64,000 bases of DNA from CAWKDG01 sp963848355 (lineage in GTDB: Bacteria; Actinomycetota; Acidimicrobiia; Acidimicrobiales; UBA8190): positions 2,170,001 to 2,234,000 of the forward strand of contig CAWKDG010000012.1 in NCBI GenBank assembly GCA_963848355.1, in the 5' to 3' direction. The position numbers were made by a program, and so were the translations under genes. The notes under the pieces were generated by a model. That model worked only from the letters and a program-made list of their open reading frames with translations. It was not told where the DNA came from and made no database searches. Positions 10,736-19,784 of the stretch are shown here, piece after piece (within the stretch, counting starts at the first letter, position 1; every line of letters starts with the position of its first letter).

Positions 10736-11674
10736 ATGGTGGACCGCCTCGAGCGTCTCACGGACCTGGTGCTCGTGCTGCTGCGCGACGACCGTCCCAA
10801 GCCACTGCGCGAGATCGCCGCCGAGGTCCCGGGGTACCCGGCCGAAGGCGAGGCCCGCCGACAGGCGTTCGAGCGTGACAAGCGGACACTGCGCGACGGC
10901 GGCGTCGATGTGAGCGCGGTGCCCATCGAAGGCCGAGAGCAGGTCGGCTACGTCATCCGACCGGAGGACTTCTACCTGCCCGACCTGGACCTGACACCGG
11001 ACGAGCAGGCGGCGCTGAACCTTGCCGTAGCCGGGGTCCACCTCGGCGATCCTAGTGGCCGTGATGCCTTGTGGCGTCTGGGATTGCCGGCCTCGGCCGG
11101 GGTCCAACCGTTCGCCGATCTGACGGCGTTGCCGGCATTGCCGGTGCTCTACGACGCCGTTCGCCGACGGGCCACCGTGACCTTCGACTACCGCGGCGAC
11201 GCCCGTCACGTTGCCCCCGCCTTGCTGCGCTTCCGCGGCGGCTGGTGGTACGTCGTCGGCTTCGATCTCGACAAGGAAGCCTCCCGGACCTTTCGGGTGG
11301 ACCGGATGGAAGGTCAACCGAGCGTCGGTCCGCCGGGCTCGGCCGTGGTGCCCGACGACTTCGACCCCGAAGCGGCTCTCCCCGAGGAACCGTGGCGCAT
11401 GGGGGGGGAGGAGGAGGACGTCGGCGTCGACGTCCTCGTCGACGCCGGTCTGGCCCCGTTGGTCGTGGCCGAGGTGGGTGAAGCGACCGTGCACAGCCGG
11501 CGCGACGACGGCGCCGTGGTGGTGCGACTCGAGGTGACGAACGTCGCCGCCCTGCGATCATGGGTCCTCGAACTGGGCGAGCACGCCGAGGTGCTCGCTC
11601 CCGACAGCGTCCGCGCCGGCATGATCTCGTGGCTCGAGGCCACCGCCGCCGGCTCGAGAGAAGCGGTCGACTAG
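10736..11674 (+). CDS. pafB: WYL-domain transcriptional regulator, PafB-like
   Basis: 312 residues. An N-terminal winged helix-turn-helix (RLERLTDLVLVLLRDDRPKPLREIA) is followed by a segment resembling ERDKRTLRDGGV and by a central WYL domain with YRG, WWYVVGFDLDK and RTFRVDRM. A C-terminal WCX-like extension is present. It pairs directly with the next gene, as in the mycobacterial PafB/PafC heterodimer that activates the LexA-independent DNA-damage response. The ATG at 10736 is preferred to an upstream GTG because it starts at the HTH. Confidence 0.85.
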   Translation: MVDRLERLTDLVLVLLRDDRPKPLREIAAEVPGYPAEGEARRQAFERDKRTLRDGGVDVSAVPIEGREQVGYVIRPEDFYLPDLDLTPDEQAALNLAVAGVHLGDPSGRDALWRLGLPASAGVQPFADLTALPALPVLYDAVRRRATVTFDYRGDARHVAPALLRFRGGWWYVVGFDLDKEASRTFRVDRMEGQPSVGPPGSAVVPDDFDPEAALPEEPWRMGGEEEDVGVDVLVDAGLAPLVVAEVGEATVHSRRDDGAVVVRLEVTNVAALRSWVLELGEHAEVLAPDSVRAGMISWLEATAAGSREAVD

Positions 11675-12664
11675 ATGCCGGCGCGGGCCGACGCCGGCTA
11701 CCGGCTGCACCGTCTCCTCGCCGTTCTCACCTGGTTGGCGCGCCAGGGGCGGGCGCCGGTGGCGGAGCTGGCCGAGCGCTTCGGCATCGGTCCCGATGAG
11801 CTGATCGCCGACCTGGAGCTGGCCGCCTGTTGCGGCCTGCCCCCGTACACGCCGGACCAATTGATGGAGATCATGGTCGACGAGGAAGAGGTGGTGGCCA
11901 ACCTCGGTCCCGAGCTGGCCCGGTCCCGGCGGCTCACCGCCGCCGAGGGCTTCGCCTTGGCCACCGCCGCGCGCGCCATCGAGGCCGTCCCCGGCGCCGA
12001 TCCCGACGGGTCGCTGGCCCGCGGGCTCGAGAAGCTCGAGGCCGTCCTCGGTCAACCGGACCGGTTGCGGATCGATCTCGGAGAGCCGCCGCACCTGGCC
12101 GAGTTGCGCCGGGCGGTGGAGGCGGCCGAGCAGATCGAGCTCGGCTACTACTCGGTGTCGAGCGACGAGGAGTCCCTGCGCGTGGTCGACCCCGTGAGCG
12201 TCGTGGCCCTCGACGGGCGCTGGTACCTCGACGGGTACTGCCATCGTGCCGGCGACATGCGCCGCTTTCGCGTCGACCGTGTCCTGTCGGTACGACCCAC
12301 CGGAAAGACGACGCCACGACGCGCACCGGGCGAGGACGGGGGAGCGGTGTCGGACCACCGCGCCGGCGAGGTCGGTGAGGCGGCCTTCGTCCCCGGGCCC
12401 GACGCCACCGTGGCCCGGGTGGCCGTCGACGACGCCGGCCTCTGGCTGACCGACGCCGTTCCCACCTTGGGTCTCGAGCCTCTCCCCGACGGGCGCACCG
12501 TCGTGCGCCTGGCCGTGGCCAGCACGGTGTGGTTCGACCGGCTCCTCCTGCGACTCGGTCCGCACGGGGAGGTCCTCGGCCCCCCGGAGCTGGCGGACTC
12601 CGGTCGCCGGGCGGCGGAGCGACTCCTCGCCCGGTACCGGACGCCGGCGGCCGGGAGGTCCTGA
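11675..12664 (+). CDS. pafC: WYL-domain transcriptional regulator, PafC-like
   Basis: 329 residues, starting immediately after the pafB stop. It has an N-terminal HTH (RLLAVLTWLARQGRAPVAELAERF), the PafC-like segment CCGLPPYTPDQLMEI, and a WYL domain with ELGYYSVSSDE, RWYLDGYCHRAGDMRRFRVDR. Together with PafB it should form one DNA-binding unit. In mycobacteria these genes sit by the Pup ligase and proteasome genes. None is in this window, so regulation of DNA repair is the safer assumption than any proteasome link. Confidence 0.85.
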   Translation: MPARADAGYRLHRLLAVLTWLARQGRAPVAELAERFGIGPDELIADLELAACCGLPPYTPDQLMEIMVDEEEVVANLGPELARSRRLTAAEGFALATAARAIEAVPGADPDGSLARGLEKLEAVLGQPDRLRIDLGEPPHLAELRRAVEAAEQIELGYYSVSSDEESLRVVDPVSVVALDGRWYLDGYCHRAGDMRRFRVDRVLSVRPTGKTTPRRAPGEDGGAVSDHRAGEVGEAAFVPGPDATVARVAVDDAGLWLTDAVPTLGLEPLPDGRTVVRLAVASTVWFDRLLLRLGPHGEVLGPPELADSGRRAAERLLARYRTPAAGRS

Positions 12665-12706
12665 CCGGCGAGGTTTCCGGCAACGTCCCCGGCAGGTCGT
12701 CCCCCC

Positions 12707-14051
12707 ATGGTGGTCGGGGTGCTGCGGGTGTCGAAGGTCCGGTCCGGGGGCGGTGCCTACTACCTCGAGGTGGCGGCCGGCGGCGCGGGCACCGGGATCG
12801 AGGCGGCGGGCCGTTGGATGGGCTCGGGCCCGCCGGAGCTACGGCTCTCCGGACTGGTGGCGGCGGCCGACCTCGACGCCGTCCTGGCCGGCGAGAGGCC
12901 CGGGAGCGGGCAGGTCCTCGGGACGGCCCGGCACCGGGTCACGGTGGCCGGCTTCGACATGACCTTCTCGGCGCCCAAGTCGGTCAGCCTGCTCCACGCT
13001 CTCGGCGACGGCGAGGTGGCCGCCGCCGTCACGGCCGGACACGAGAGCGCCGTGGAGGCGGCGATGTCCTATGTGGAGCGTCACGCGCTAGCCGTACGCC
13101 GCCGCCAAGGCGTCAGCGGTCGACCGGTGCCGACGGTGGTCGACGGCGTGGCCGCCGCCGCCTTCGTGCACCGCGTGAGTCGGGCCCTCGATCCCCATCT
13201 CCACACCCACGTCGTCGTGGCCAACCTGGGCCGGGGTCCCGAGGGAGGCTGGAGCGCCCTCGACGGCCGCGGCGTCTACGCCCATGCCTCGGCCACCGAC
13301 GCCCTCTACCACTCCCATCTCCGCCACGAGTTGACGCGCCGGTTGGGCCTCGCCTGGGACCGCGCCGACCGGGGGCGGGCCGACGTCGCCGGGATCGCGC
13401 CCGAGGCGCGCCGGGAGTTCTCCCGGCGCGCCACCCAGATCGCCGAGCACCTCGACGAACGGGGATTGACGAGTGGGCGGGCCCGGACGGTGGCGGGTTT
13501 CGCCACCCGCGCCGACAAGGATCCGCACCTCGGGGCCGACGACCTACGCCCCGAGTGGCGGGACCGCGCCCGCGCCGTCGGCCTCGGCCCCCGGAGCCTC
13601 GAGGCGGTGCTCGACCGCGTCCCGCGCCGGACCCTGTCGTCGATGCCGGCCGCCCTCGAGCGGAGCGCGGCTCTCGACGGCCGTCGGCCACGCGCTCGAC
13701 GACCTGCACCGGCCGGTGACGCGGCGCGACGTCGTCCGCGCCTGGTGCCGCTCTCTTCCCGGTGGCGCGCCGGGAAGGGCCGTCGAGGAGGCGGCCGACC
13801 GCTTCCTCGAGGAGCTGACACCGGAACCGGGCCGCGGCGCTCGGCGCCACCGTCCCGGCGTGGCCGAACGCCGGCACGAGGTGCCGTCGCGCCTCCTCGA
13901 TCGGGGCCGTCATCCCGAACGGCGCACCGACGGCGACGGGCGACGGTCGGCCGTCGAGCGCACCGAGCTGTCGGTTCTCCTGGCCGGCCGCGGCATCGGG
14001 CTCGACCGGTCGGGGCACCGGGAACCGGATCTCGGAATCGGTCTCGGTTAG
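12707..14051 (+). CDS. MobF/TrwC-type relaxase domain protein, frame broken near 13670
   Basis: About 447 residues after removing one extra base near 13670. The N-terminus has the double tyrosine of MobF relaxases (GGGAYYLEV), FDMTFSAPKSVSLLHALG, and the histidine metal triad in DPHLHTHVVVANLG, so the HUH nicking domain is complete. After the shift the frame continues LSTAVGHALDDLHRPVTRRDVVRAW. There is no RecD-like helicase, no coupling protein and no type IV secretion gene nearby. It is either a mobile-element remnant or a short chromosomal relaxase. Its stop overlaps the convergent ribC stop. Confidence 0.72.
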
Positions 14052-14533
14052 AGCTTGGGTGTCCCGATGGGGCCGGCGTCCTCGTATCCCTGCCGCACGC
14101 CCTGGCCGGCGCGACGGGTGAGCTGGTCGGGCTCGTAGAGCATCCAGTAGGCGTTGCGGGCGTGCTTGCGGCTCCGGTCCACGCAGACCGCCGCCAGCCG
14201 CTCCGGATCGTCCTCCTCGTTCTCGTGGACGAAGACCTCGAGCACGTGGGTGGTGGTCAGCAGCTGGGCCAGCATGATCCCCTGGGACGCCTCGTGGGCG
14301 CAGACCTGGTCGATGGCGGCCCGGCCCGGCATGGCCAGAGCCACGACGATGGCACAGCCCTCCTCGGTGATGAGCTTCTTGCACGCCACCCCGAGGTCCT
14401 TGAAGCCCGGGACCGTCCGGCGCCGGATCTCGAAGCGCTCGCCGTACAGCGGGCACTGCTTCAGCTCGTCGACGGCCTCGGCGCCCATGTCGTAGCGGGC
14501 GAACATGGTGTCGGCCACGCCGATACGGTCCAC
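14048..14533 (-). CDS. ribC: Riboflavin synthase, archaeal (RibC) type
   Basis: 161 residues. The protein matches the archaeal riboflavin synthase family, which descends from lumazine synthase and is unrelated to bacterial RibE. Motifs include VADTMFARYDMGAEAVDELK, RRTVPGFKDLGVACKKLI, GMPG-like AMPGRAA, VCAHEASQGIMLAQLL, HVLEVFVHE and RAGQGVRQGYEDAGP. It dismutates two 6,7-dimethyl-8-ribityllumazine molecules into riboflavin. Start is the GTG at 14533. No other rib gene is adjacent. Finding this type in a bacterial chromosome suggests ancient transfer or an overlooked bacterial lineage of the family. Confidence 0.85.
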   Translation of the reverse strand: MDRIGVADTMFARYDMGAEAVDELKQCPLYGERFEIRRRTVPGFKDLGVACKKLITEEGCAIVVALAMPGRAAIDQVCAHEASQGIMLAQLLTTTHVLEVFVHENEEDDPERLAAVCVDRSRKHARNAYWMLYEPDQLTRRAGQGVRQGYEDAGPIGTPKL

Positions 14534-14547
14534 GCGAAGATTGTGAC

Positions 14548-14997
14548 ATGCTCGGGGTCACCCTGCGCGCCGCTCGGGGCGCCGACGCCCCCGCCATCAC
14601 CGCCGTCTTCCTGGCCGCCCGCCGCGGCATGACCTATCTCCCCGTCCTCCACACCGACGACGAGACGGCCCGCTTCGTGGCCGACCTGGTGGCGACGGCC
14701 CGTGTGCAGGTGGCCGAGCGCGACGGGGCCGTCATCGGCTTCGCCGTCGTCCGGGGGTCGTGGCTCGAGCACCTGAACGTCCACCCCGACGCCCAGGGCG
14801 CCGGTGTGGGCGGCCGGTTGATCGCATGGGCCAAGGACGTGGTCCCGACGGGGCTCGACCTCTGGGTGTTCCAGCGCAACACCCGGGCCCGGGCCCTCTA
14901 CGCCTCCCACGGATGGCGCGACCTCATCCTCACCGACGGCGCCGACAACGAGGAGGGGCAACCCGACGTCCACATGCGTTGGGACCCGCCCCGCTGA
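14548..14997 (+). CDS. GNAT-family N-acetyltransferase
   Basis: 149 residues, a typical single GNAT domain. Motif A is visible as LEHLNVHPDAQGAGVGGRLI (acetyl-CoA pyrophosphate loop). The C-terminal N..A..LY..HGWR signature is present as NTRARALYASHGWRD. The substrate is unknown. It is divergent from ribC with a 14-base gap. Confidence 0.85.
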   Translation: MLGVTLRAARGADAPAITAVFLAARRGMTYLPVLHTDDETARFVADLVATARVQVAERDGAVIGFAVVRGSWLEHLNVHPDAQGAGVGGRLIAWAKDVVPTGLDLWVFQRNTRARALYASHGWRDLILTDGADNEEGQPDVHMRWDPPR

Positions 14998-15014
14998 CAC
15001 ACGAACTCACTGGC

Positions 15015-15194
15015 TCAACAGAGGGTGACTGGTCCGTGATCGCGGCACCGGGCCGAGTACCCCCCCGGCGTTACCGCCACCGTCATCCGCCGCCCGCAGG
15101 AGGGACAGAACCGGGGAGGGTCGAGCTCGCGCCCGCATCCGGCGCAGTCCGACGTCGGACGCCCGCAGCCGCAACAGAACGAGCCGGGCGCCAT
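15015..15194 (-). CDS. bsaP: Small cysteine-rich zinc-ribbon-like protein, probable biotin synthase auxiliary protein
   Basis: 59-residue ORF on the minus strand, 30 bases downstream of bioB in the same direction. It contains eight cysteines before residue 34 or at the tail: SFCCGCGRP, DCAGCGREL and RFCPSCGRR, arranged as CxxC pairs. Mycobacteria encode a small cysteine-rich protein (BsaP) next to bioB that their biotin synthase needs for turnover, probably in connection with the auxiliary iron-sulfur cluster. Position, size and cysteine pattern match that role, but the assignment is inference. The ATG at 15194 is the only good start. Confidence 0.68.
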   Translation of the reverse strand: MAPGSFCCGCGRPTSDCAGCGRELDPPRFCPSCGRRMTVAVTPGGYSARCRDHGPVTLC

Positions 15195-15224
15195 GGCGGC
15201 CTCAGCCCACCGGGACCCGCACCC

Positions 15225-16325
15225 TCAGAGGGCGCCGGTGAGCGCCCCCACCGGCATCTTGAGGTCGGCCAGCATCCGCAGGTCCTCGTCGGTCGACCGC
15301 CCGAGGGTGGTGAGGTAGTTCCCGACGATCAGGGCGTTGATCCCCGACGTCATCCCCATGGCCTGCAGGTCGCGCAGCGTCACCTCGCGCCCGCCGGCGT
15401 AGCGGAGGATCACCCCGGGAAGGGCCAGACGGAACAGGGCGATCCAGCGGATCGCCTCCCAGGCATCGACGACGGGGAGGTCGGAGAACGGGGTCCCGGG
15501 ACGGGGGTTCAGGAAGTTGACGGGGACCTCGGTGGGGGCGAGGTCGCGCAGCTGCAGGAGCAGCTCGACGCGTTGGGCCGCGCTCTCGCCCATCCCCACC
15601 AGTGCACCGCAGCACAGCTCCATTCCGTGGGCCGACACCAGCCTGCACGTCTCGGCCCGCTCCTCCCACGTGTGGGTGGTGACGACGCGCCGGAAGAAGG
15701 ACCGGGCCGTCTCGACGTTGTGGTTGTAGCGATGGACGCCGCCGGCGGCGAGCTGTCGGGCCTGGTCGTCGGTGAGGATCCCGGCCGACACGGCCACGTT
15801 CAGGCCGGTCGTCTGGCGCACGAGGGGAACGAGCTCGAGGATCCGGTCGAGCGTGCGCCGGTCGGGACCGCGCACGGCGAGGACGATGCAGAACTCCGTC
15901 GCCCCCACCGCCTGCACCTCGGCCGCGGCGGCCAGGACCTCGGCCGTGTCGAGGAAGGGCGTCGCCTTCACCGGCGTCTCGAAGCGCGACGACTGGGCGC
16001 AGAAGTGGCAGTCCTCGGGGCAGCCCCCCGTCTTGGCCGAGAGGATCCCCTCCACCTCGACTTCGGGCCCGCACCAGGCCAGGCGCACCTCGTGGGCGAG
16101 CGAAGCCAGTGCCGTCACCGATTCGTCGGGGACCACGGCCAGGGCCCCCAATTCCTCGGCCCCGAGAGGGCGGTGCTCGTCGAGCAGGGCCCCGGCGGCG
16201 GCGGCGATGAGACGGCGCGCCGCGCGCCGATCGGGCGGAGCGGGGAGGACGACGGGACAGGTGTCGACGGGCGCCCGCAGGGAGACGGTGCTACGCGTGG
16301 GGGTCAGAGGCGCGTCGCCGGGCAT
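15225..16325 (-). CDS. bioB: Biotin synthase BioB
   Basis: 366-residue radical SAM enzyme that inserts sulfur into dethiobiotin. The radical SAM cluster motif is CPEDCHFC within ILSAKTGGCPEDCHFCAQS. Other conserved segments are YNHNVETARSFFRRVVTTHTW, CCGALVGMGES, NFLNPRPGTPF and GGREVTLRDLQAMGM. The N-terminus has an extension of about 60 residues before the core. The small cysteine-rich gene follows, as in mycobacteria. bioA, bioD and bioF are not in the window. Confidence 0.95.
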   Translation of the reverse strand: MPGDAPLTPTRSTVSLRAPVDTCPVVLPAPPDRRAARRLIAAAAGALLDEHRPLGAEELGALAVVPDESVTALASLAHEVRLAWCGPEVEVEGILSAKTGGCPEDCHFCAQSSRFETPVKATPFLDTAEVLAAAAEVQAVGATEFCIVLAVRGPDRRTLDRILELVPLVRQTTGLNVAVSAGILTDDQARQLAAGGVHRYNHNVETARSFFRRVVTTHTWEERAETCRLVSAHGMELCCGALVGMGESAAQRVELLLQLRDLAPTEVPVNFLNPRPGTPFSDLPVVDAWEAIRWIALFRLALPGVILRYAGGREVTLRDLQAMGMTSGINALIVGNYLTTLGRSTDEDLRMLADLKMPVGALTGAL

Positions 16326-16366
16326 CGGCCCACGGTAGCGGGCGTCGGCCGCGAGGAGGCAATCGC

Positions 16367-17665
16367 ATGGGCTGGGACTTCGAGACGGAGCCGGAGTACG
16401 AGGCCAAGCTTCTGTGGGCGCGGGCCTTCGTCGACGAGGAGGTCCTCCCCCTCGAGACCCTGGATCTCGGCACCGGCGATCTGGCCTGGGTCATGCGACC
16501 GCTCCAGGAGGAGGTGAAGCGCCAGGGGATGTGGGCCGCCCACCTCCCGCCGGCGCTCGGGGGGATGGGCTTCGGCCAGGTGAAGCTGGGCCTGCTCCAC
16601 GAGATCCTGGGGCGTTCGTTCCTGGGCCCGCTCGTCTTCGGCAACAACGCGCCGGACTCGGGCAACGCCGAGCTCCTGGCCATCGGGATCGAGCAGTCCG
16701 GTCGTCAGGACCATCGCGAGAAGTGGTTGCAGCCGCTGCTCGACGGGACCCTGCGCAGCGCCTTCTCCATGACCGAGCCCGGAGCCGGGGCCGATCCCAC
16801 CCTCATCCGGACGACGGCCGTGCGCGACGGCGAGGAGTGGGTGATCAACGGCCACAAGTGGTTCACCTCCAACGGGAGCGTGGCCGACTTCCTCATCGTC
16901 ATGTGCGTGACCAACCCGGATGTCCATCCCTACCAGGGGTGCTCGATGATCGTCGTCCCGACCGGCGTGCCCGGGGTCGACGTCGTGCGCGACGTCCCCA
17001 CCATGGAGGACCCGACCCCTCATTTCGGGAAGATCGGCGCCCACTCCGAGATCGTCTACCGCGACGTCCGCGTCCCGGTCGACAACCTCGTCGGCCACGA
17101 GGGGGAGGGGTTCCGCCTGGCCCAGATGCGGCTGGGGCCGGGACGCATCCATCACTGCATGCGCTGGTTGGGCCAGTCCCGGCGCGCCTTCGACATGCTC
17201 TGCGAGCGCGCCGTCTCGCGCTATCTCCACGGGTCGTTGCTGGCCGACAAGCAGATGGTCCAGTCCTGGGTGGCCGACTCGATGGCCGAGATGACCGCGG
17301 CGCGTCTCATGACGCTGCAGGCGGCGTGGAAGATGGACCGCGACGGACCGGCCGCGGCGCGGGTCGAGATCGCCATGATCAAGTACTACGGCGCCGGAGT
17401 CCTCTACAATGTCATCGACCGGGCCATCCAGGCCCACGGCTCGCTCGGCTTCTCCACCGACCTGCCCTTGGAGCACATGTACCGCGCCGCGCACGCGGCG
17501 CGCATCTACGACGGCCCCGACGAGGTCCACAAGGTGACGGTGGCCCGTCAGGTGCTGAAGGGCTACGCCCCGGTCGACGTCCCCACCGAGCACGTCCCCA
17601 CCCGACGGGCGGCGGCTCGGGAGAAGTTCGCCGAACTCCTCGTCGAGACCACGGCCGACGACTGA
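16367..17665 (+). CDS. Acyl-CoA dehydrogenase
   Basis: 432 residues, FAD-dependent. It has the FAD and substrate segments FSMTEPGAGADPTLIRT and WVINGHKWFTSNG and a C-terminal helical domain with QAHGSLGFSTDLPLEHMYRAA followed by RIYDGPDEVHKVTVARQ. The overall pattern is that of the ACAD10/11-like clade rather than short-chain ACADs. A ribosome binding site (GAGGAGG) precedes the ATG. It is convergent with the P450 gene. The acyl chain acted on is unknown. Confidence 0.9.
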   Translation: MGWDFETEPEYEAKLLWARAFVDEEVLPLETLDLGTGDLAWVMRPLQEEVKRQGMWAAHLPPALGGMGFGQVKLGLLHEILGRSFLGPLVFGNNAPDSGNAELLAIGIEQSGRQDHREKWLQPLLDGTLRSAFSMTEPGAGADPTLIRTTAVRDGEEWVINGHKWFTSNGSVADFLIVMCVTNPDVHPYQGCSMIVVPTGVPGVDVVRDVPTMEDPTPHFGKIGAHSEIVYRDVRVPVDNLVGHEGEGFRLAQMRLGPGRIHHCMRWLGQSRRAFDMLCERAVSRYLHGSLLADKQMVQSWVADSMAEMTAARLMTLQAAWKMDRDGPAAARVEIAMIKYYGAGVLYNVIDRAIQAHGSLGFSTDLPLEHMYRAAHAARIYDGPDEVHKVTVARQVLKGYAPVDVPTEHVPTRRAAAREKFAELLVETTADD

Positions 17666-17688
17666 CACGTCTCAGGGTGCACTGAAAC

Positions 17689-18903
17689 TCAGGCAGCGGC
17701 GAAGGCGAGCTGGGCCCGCCGCACGCCGGCGATCACCGACGACCCGGAGCGCTCGACGGCGCCGGCGATCTCGACGGCGCCGAAGCGATCGAGGAGCTCC
17801 TCGAGCACGATCCGCCCCTCCAGCCGGGCCAGGGCCGCGCCCAGGCAGAAATGGGGACCGTTGCCGAAGGCGATGTGCGGGTTGGGGTGGCGGGCGACGT
17901 CGAAGGCGCCGCTCGTCGGCCCGAAGACGTCCTCGTCGCGGTTGGCCGAGGCGTAGACCATGAGGACGGGCTCGCCCTCGGCGATGGGGACGCCGGACAG
18001 CTCGGTGTCGCGGGTGGCCGTCCGCATGAACGAGACCACCGGGGTCGTCCAGCGCAGCATCTCCTCGACGGCGCCGGCGACGAGGGCCCGGTCGCCGGCC
18101 ATCCGCTCCCACTGGCCCGGCGTCTCGGCGAAAGCCACGAGACCGCCCGAGATCAGGTTCCGCGTCGTCTCGTTCCCGGCCACGAGGAGCTGGACGAGGA
18201 ACATGGCCAGCTCGGCGTCGGAGAGCCGGTCCCCGTCGATCTCGGCCCGGGCCAGCTCGGTGAGGACGTCGTGGCGCGGACGGGCCCGCCGCTCTTCGGT
18301 CAGGTCGACGAGGAAGGTGATCATCTCGCCCTGGAGCCGGTTGCGGCGCTCCTCGGGCCAGTCGGTGGCGCCGGGGATCACGGCCTCGGACCACTCGTAG
18401 AAGCGCTCCCAGTCCTCCACCGGCAGGCCCATGATCTCGCTGATCACCTGCAGGGGCAGGGGGACCGACAGGTCCTGGACGACGTCGACGGGCGCCCCGG
18501 CGTCGAGGCGGGCGACGAGGTCACGGGCGCGGGCGCGGATGGCCGGTTCGAGGGCCCGGACGACCGACGGCTTGAAGCCCGGTTGCACGAGGCGGCGGTA
18601 GCGCGTGTGGGCCGGGGGATCGGTGTGCATCATCGTCGGCGGCGACTCGTAGGTGACACCGATCTCGTCGACCAGGATCCCCCGGCGGGCGCAGAACGTC
18701 TCGTGGTCGAAGCCGATAGCACTCACGTCGGCGTGGGTGGTGACGGCCCAGAAGCGGCGTTCCTCGTTCCACGCCACCGGGGCCTCGGCCCGCAGACGGG
18801 TGAAGAGCGGGTGCGGATCGGTGGCGTAGAGCCCGGCCTCGACCACGCCGGCGGCCAGCTCCGTCCCCGGGCGGCGGCGAGCGGTCTCCATCGGTTTCAC
18901 CAT
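17689..18903 (-). CDS. Cytochrome P450
   Basis: 404 residues, bacterial class I size. The I-helix oxygen motif is AGNETTR, the K helix carries EEMLRW, and the heme-thiolate loop is FGNGPHFCLGAALARLE, with the cysteine ligand. HTDPPAHTRYRRLV matches the C helix of actinobacterial sterol and fatty-acid P450s (CYP125/142-like neighbourhood), but I cannot assign a subfamily. It sits 29 bases after an enoyl-CoA hydratase gene in the same direction. This suggests a shared catabolic operon. Confidence 0.93.
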   Translation of the reverse strand: MVKPMETARRRPGTELAAGVVEAGLYATDPHPLFTRLRAEAPVAWNEERRFWAVTTHADVSAIGFDHETFCARRGILVDEIGVTYESPPTMMHTDPPAHTRYRRLVQPGFKPSVVRALEPAIRARARDLVARLDAGAPVDVVQDLSVPLPLQVISEIMGLPVEDWERFYEWSEAVIPGATDWPEERRNRLQGEMITFLVDLTEERRARPRHDVLTELARAEIDGDRLSDAELAMFLVQLLVAGNETTRNLISGGLVAFAETPGQWERMAGDRALVAGAVEEMLRWTTPVVSFMRTATRDTELSGVPIAEGEPVLMVYASANRDEDVFGPTSGAFDVARHPNPHIAFGNGPHFCLGAALARLEGRIVLEELLDRFGAVEIAGAVERSGSSVIAGVRRAQLAFAAA

Positions 18904-18932
18904 ACGGGCAGTCTCACCATCCGGGCCTCGCC

Positions 18933-19784
18933 CTACGGGGACGACGGCCCCGGAGGCGGATCGCCGAAGTGCGGGACCCGGCGCTCGGTCAGGGCGGCCA
19001 CGCCCTCGCCGAAGTCGGGGCCCGTCATCATGACGGCGAGGCGATCGGCGGCGTCCTCCACGGCGGTGGCGGCGTCACGGTGCAGGTCGAGGTACATCTG
19101 GACCTTGGTGGCGGCCATCGACGCCGGGGAGACCCCCGTGGCCAGCGTGCGGGCGTAGGTGTAGGTGGCGGCCAGGAGATCCTCCGGCTCCTCCACGGCG
19201 TTCACGAGCCCGAGGGCGGCCGCCTCTTCGGCCAGGACGACCCGGCTCGACAGCAGCAGGTCGGCCGCCCGGGTGAGCCCGATGAGGCGGGGTAAGAGCC
19301 ACGACAGGCCGTACTCGGCCGGCAGGCCGAGGCGGCCGTGGGCGGTGGTGAGCTTGGCCCCCGAGGCGGCGAAGCGCAGGTCGCAGTAGCAGGCGAGGGC
19401 AAAGCCGACCCCGGCGGCCGGTCCGTTGACCGCCGCGATGACCGGTTTCGGGATCCCGAAGTGGTAGGCGAAGTCGGCGTCGAACTCGGGACGGACCCCG
19501 TACCCGGGCCGGGCCAGGTCGGGCCCGGTGCCGGCGTCGTAGCCGCCCCGTTCGACGTGGCCCTCGAGGGCACGGGTGTCGGCGCCGGCACAGAACCCCC
19601 GCCCCGCCCCCGTGACGACGATGACGCGGACGGCGGGATCGCCCGCCGCGCACGCCAGGAGGGCCCGGTACTCGGTGTGCATCCGCCCCGTCCAGGCGTT
19701 CAAGCGCTCGGGGCGGACGAGGGTGATGGTGGCCACGGCGTCGGCCACCTCGTAGCGGGTGACCTTGAGGGCGTCGAGTTCCAC
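18933..19784 (-). CDS. Enoyl-CoA hydratase/isomerase family protein
   Basis: 283-residue crotonase-fold protein. The oxyanion-hole segments are GAGRGFCAGADTRAL and AVNGPAAGVGFALACYCDLR. The region GLPAEYGLSWLLPRLIG carries a Glu at one catalytic position, consistent with hydratase activity, while the first Glu position is Gly/Ala-rich, so isomerase-like chemistry cannot be excluded. Same operon as the P450. Confidence 0.88.
   Translation of the reverse strand: MELDALKVTRYEVADAVATITLVRPERLNAWTGRMHTEYRALLACAAGDPAVRVIVVTGAGRGFCAGADTRALEGHVERGGYDAGTGPDLARPGYGVRPEFDADFAYHFGIPKPVIAAVNGPAAGVGFALACYCDLRFAASGAKLTTAHGRLGLPAEYGLSWLLPRLIGLTRAADLLLSSRVVLAEEAAALGLVNAVEEPEDLLAATYTYARTLATGVSPASMAATKVQMYLDLHRDAATAVEDAADRLAVMMTGPDFGEGVAALTERRVPHFGDPPPGPSSP

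Noticed and set aside
13113..14630. A 505-codon open frame opposite the relaxase and ribC region
   Set aside because: Its sequence is Arg/Pro/Gly-rich without motifs and is antisense to the relaxase and in another frame of ribC.
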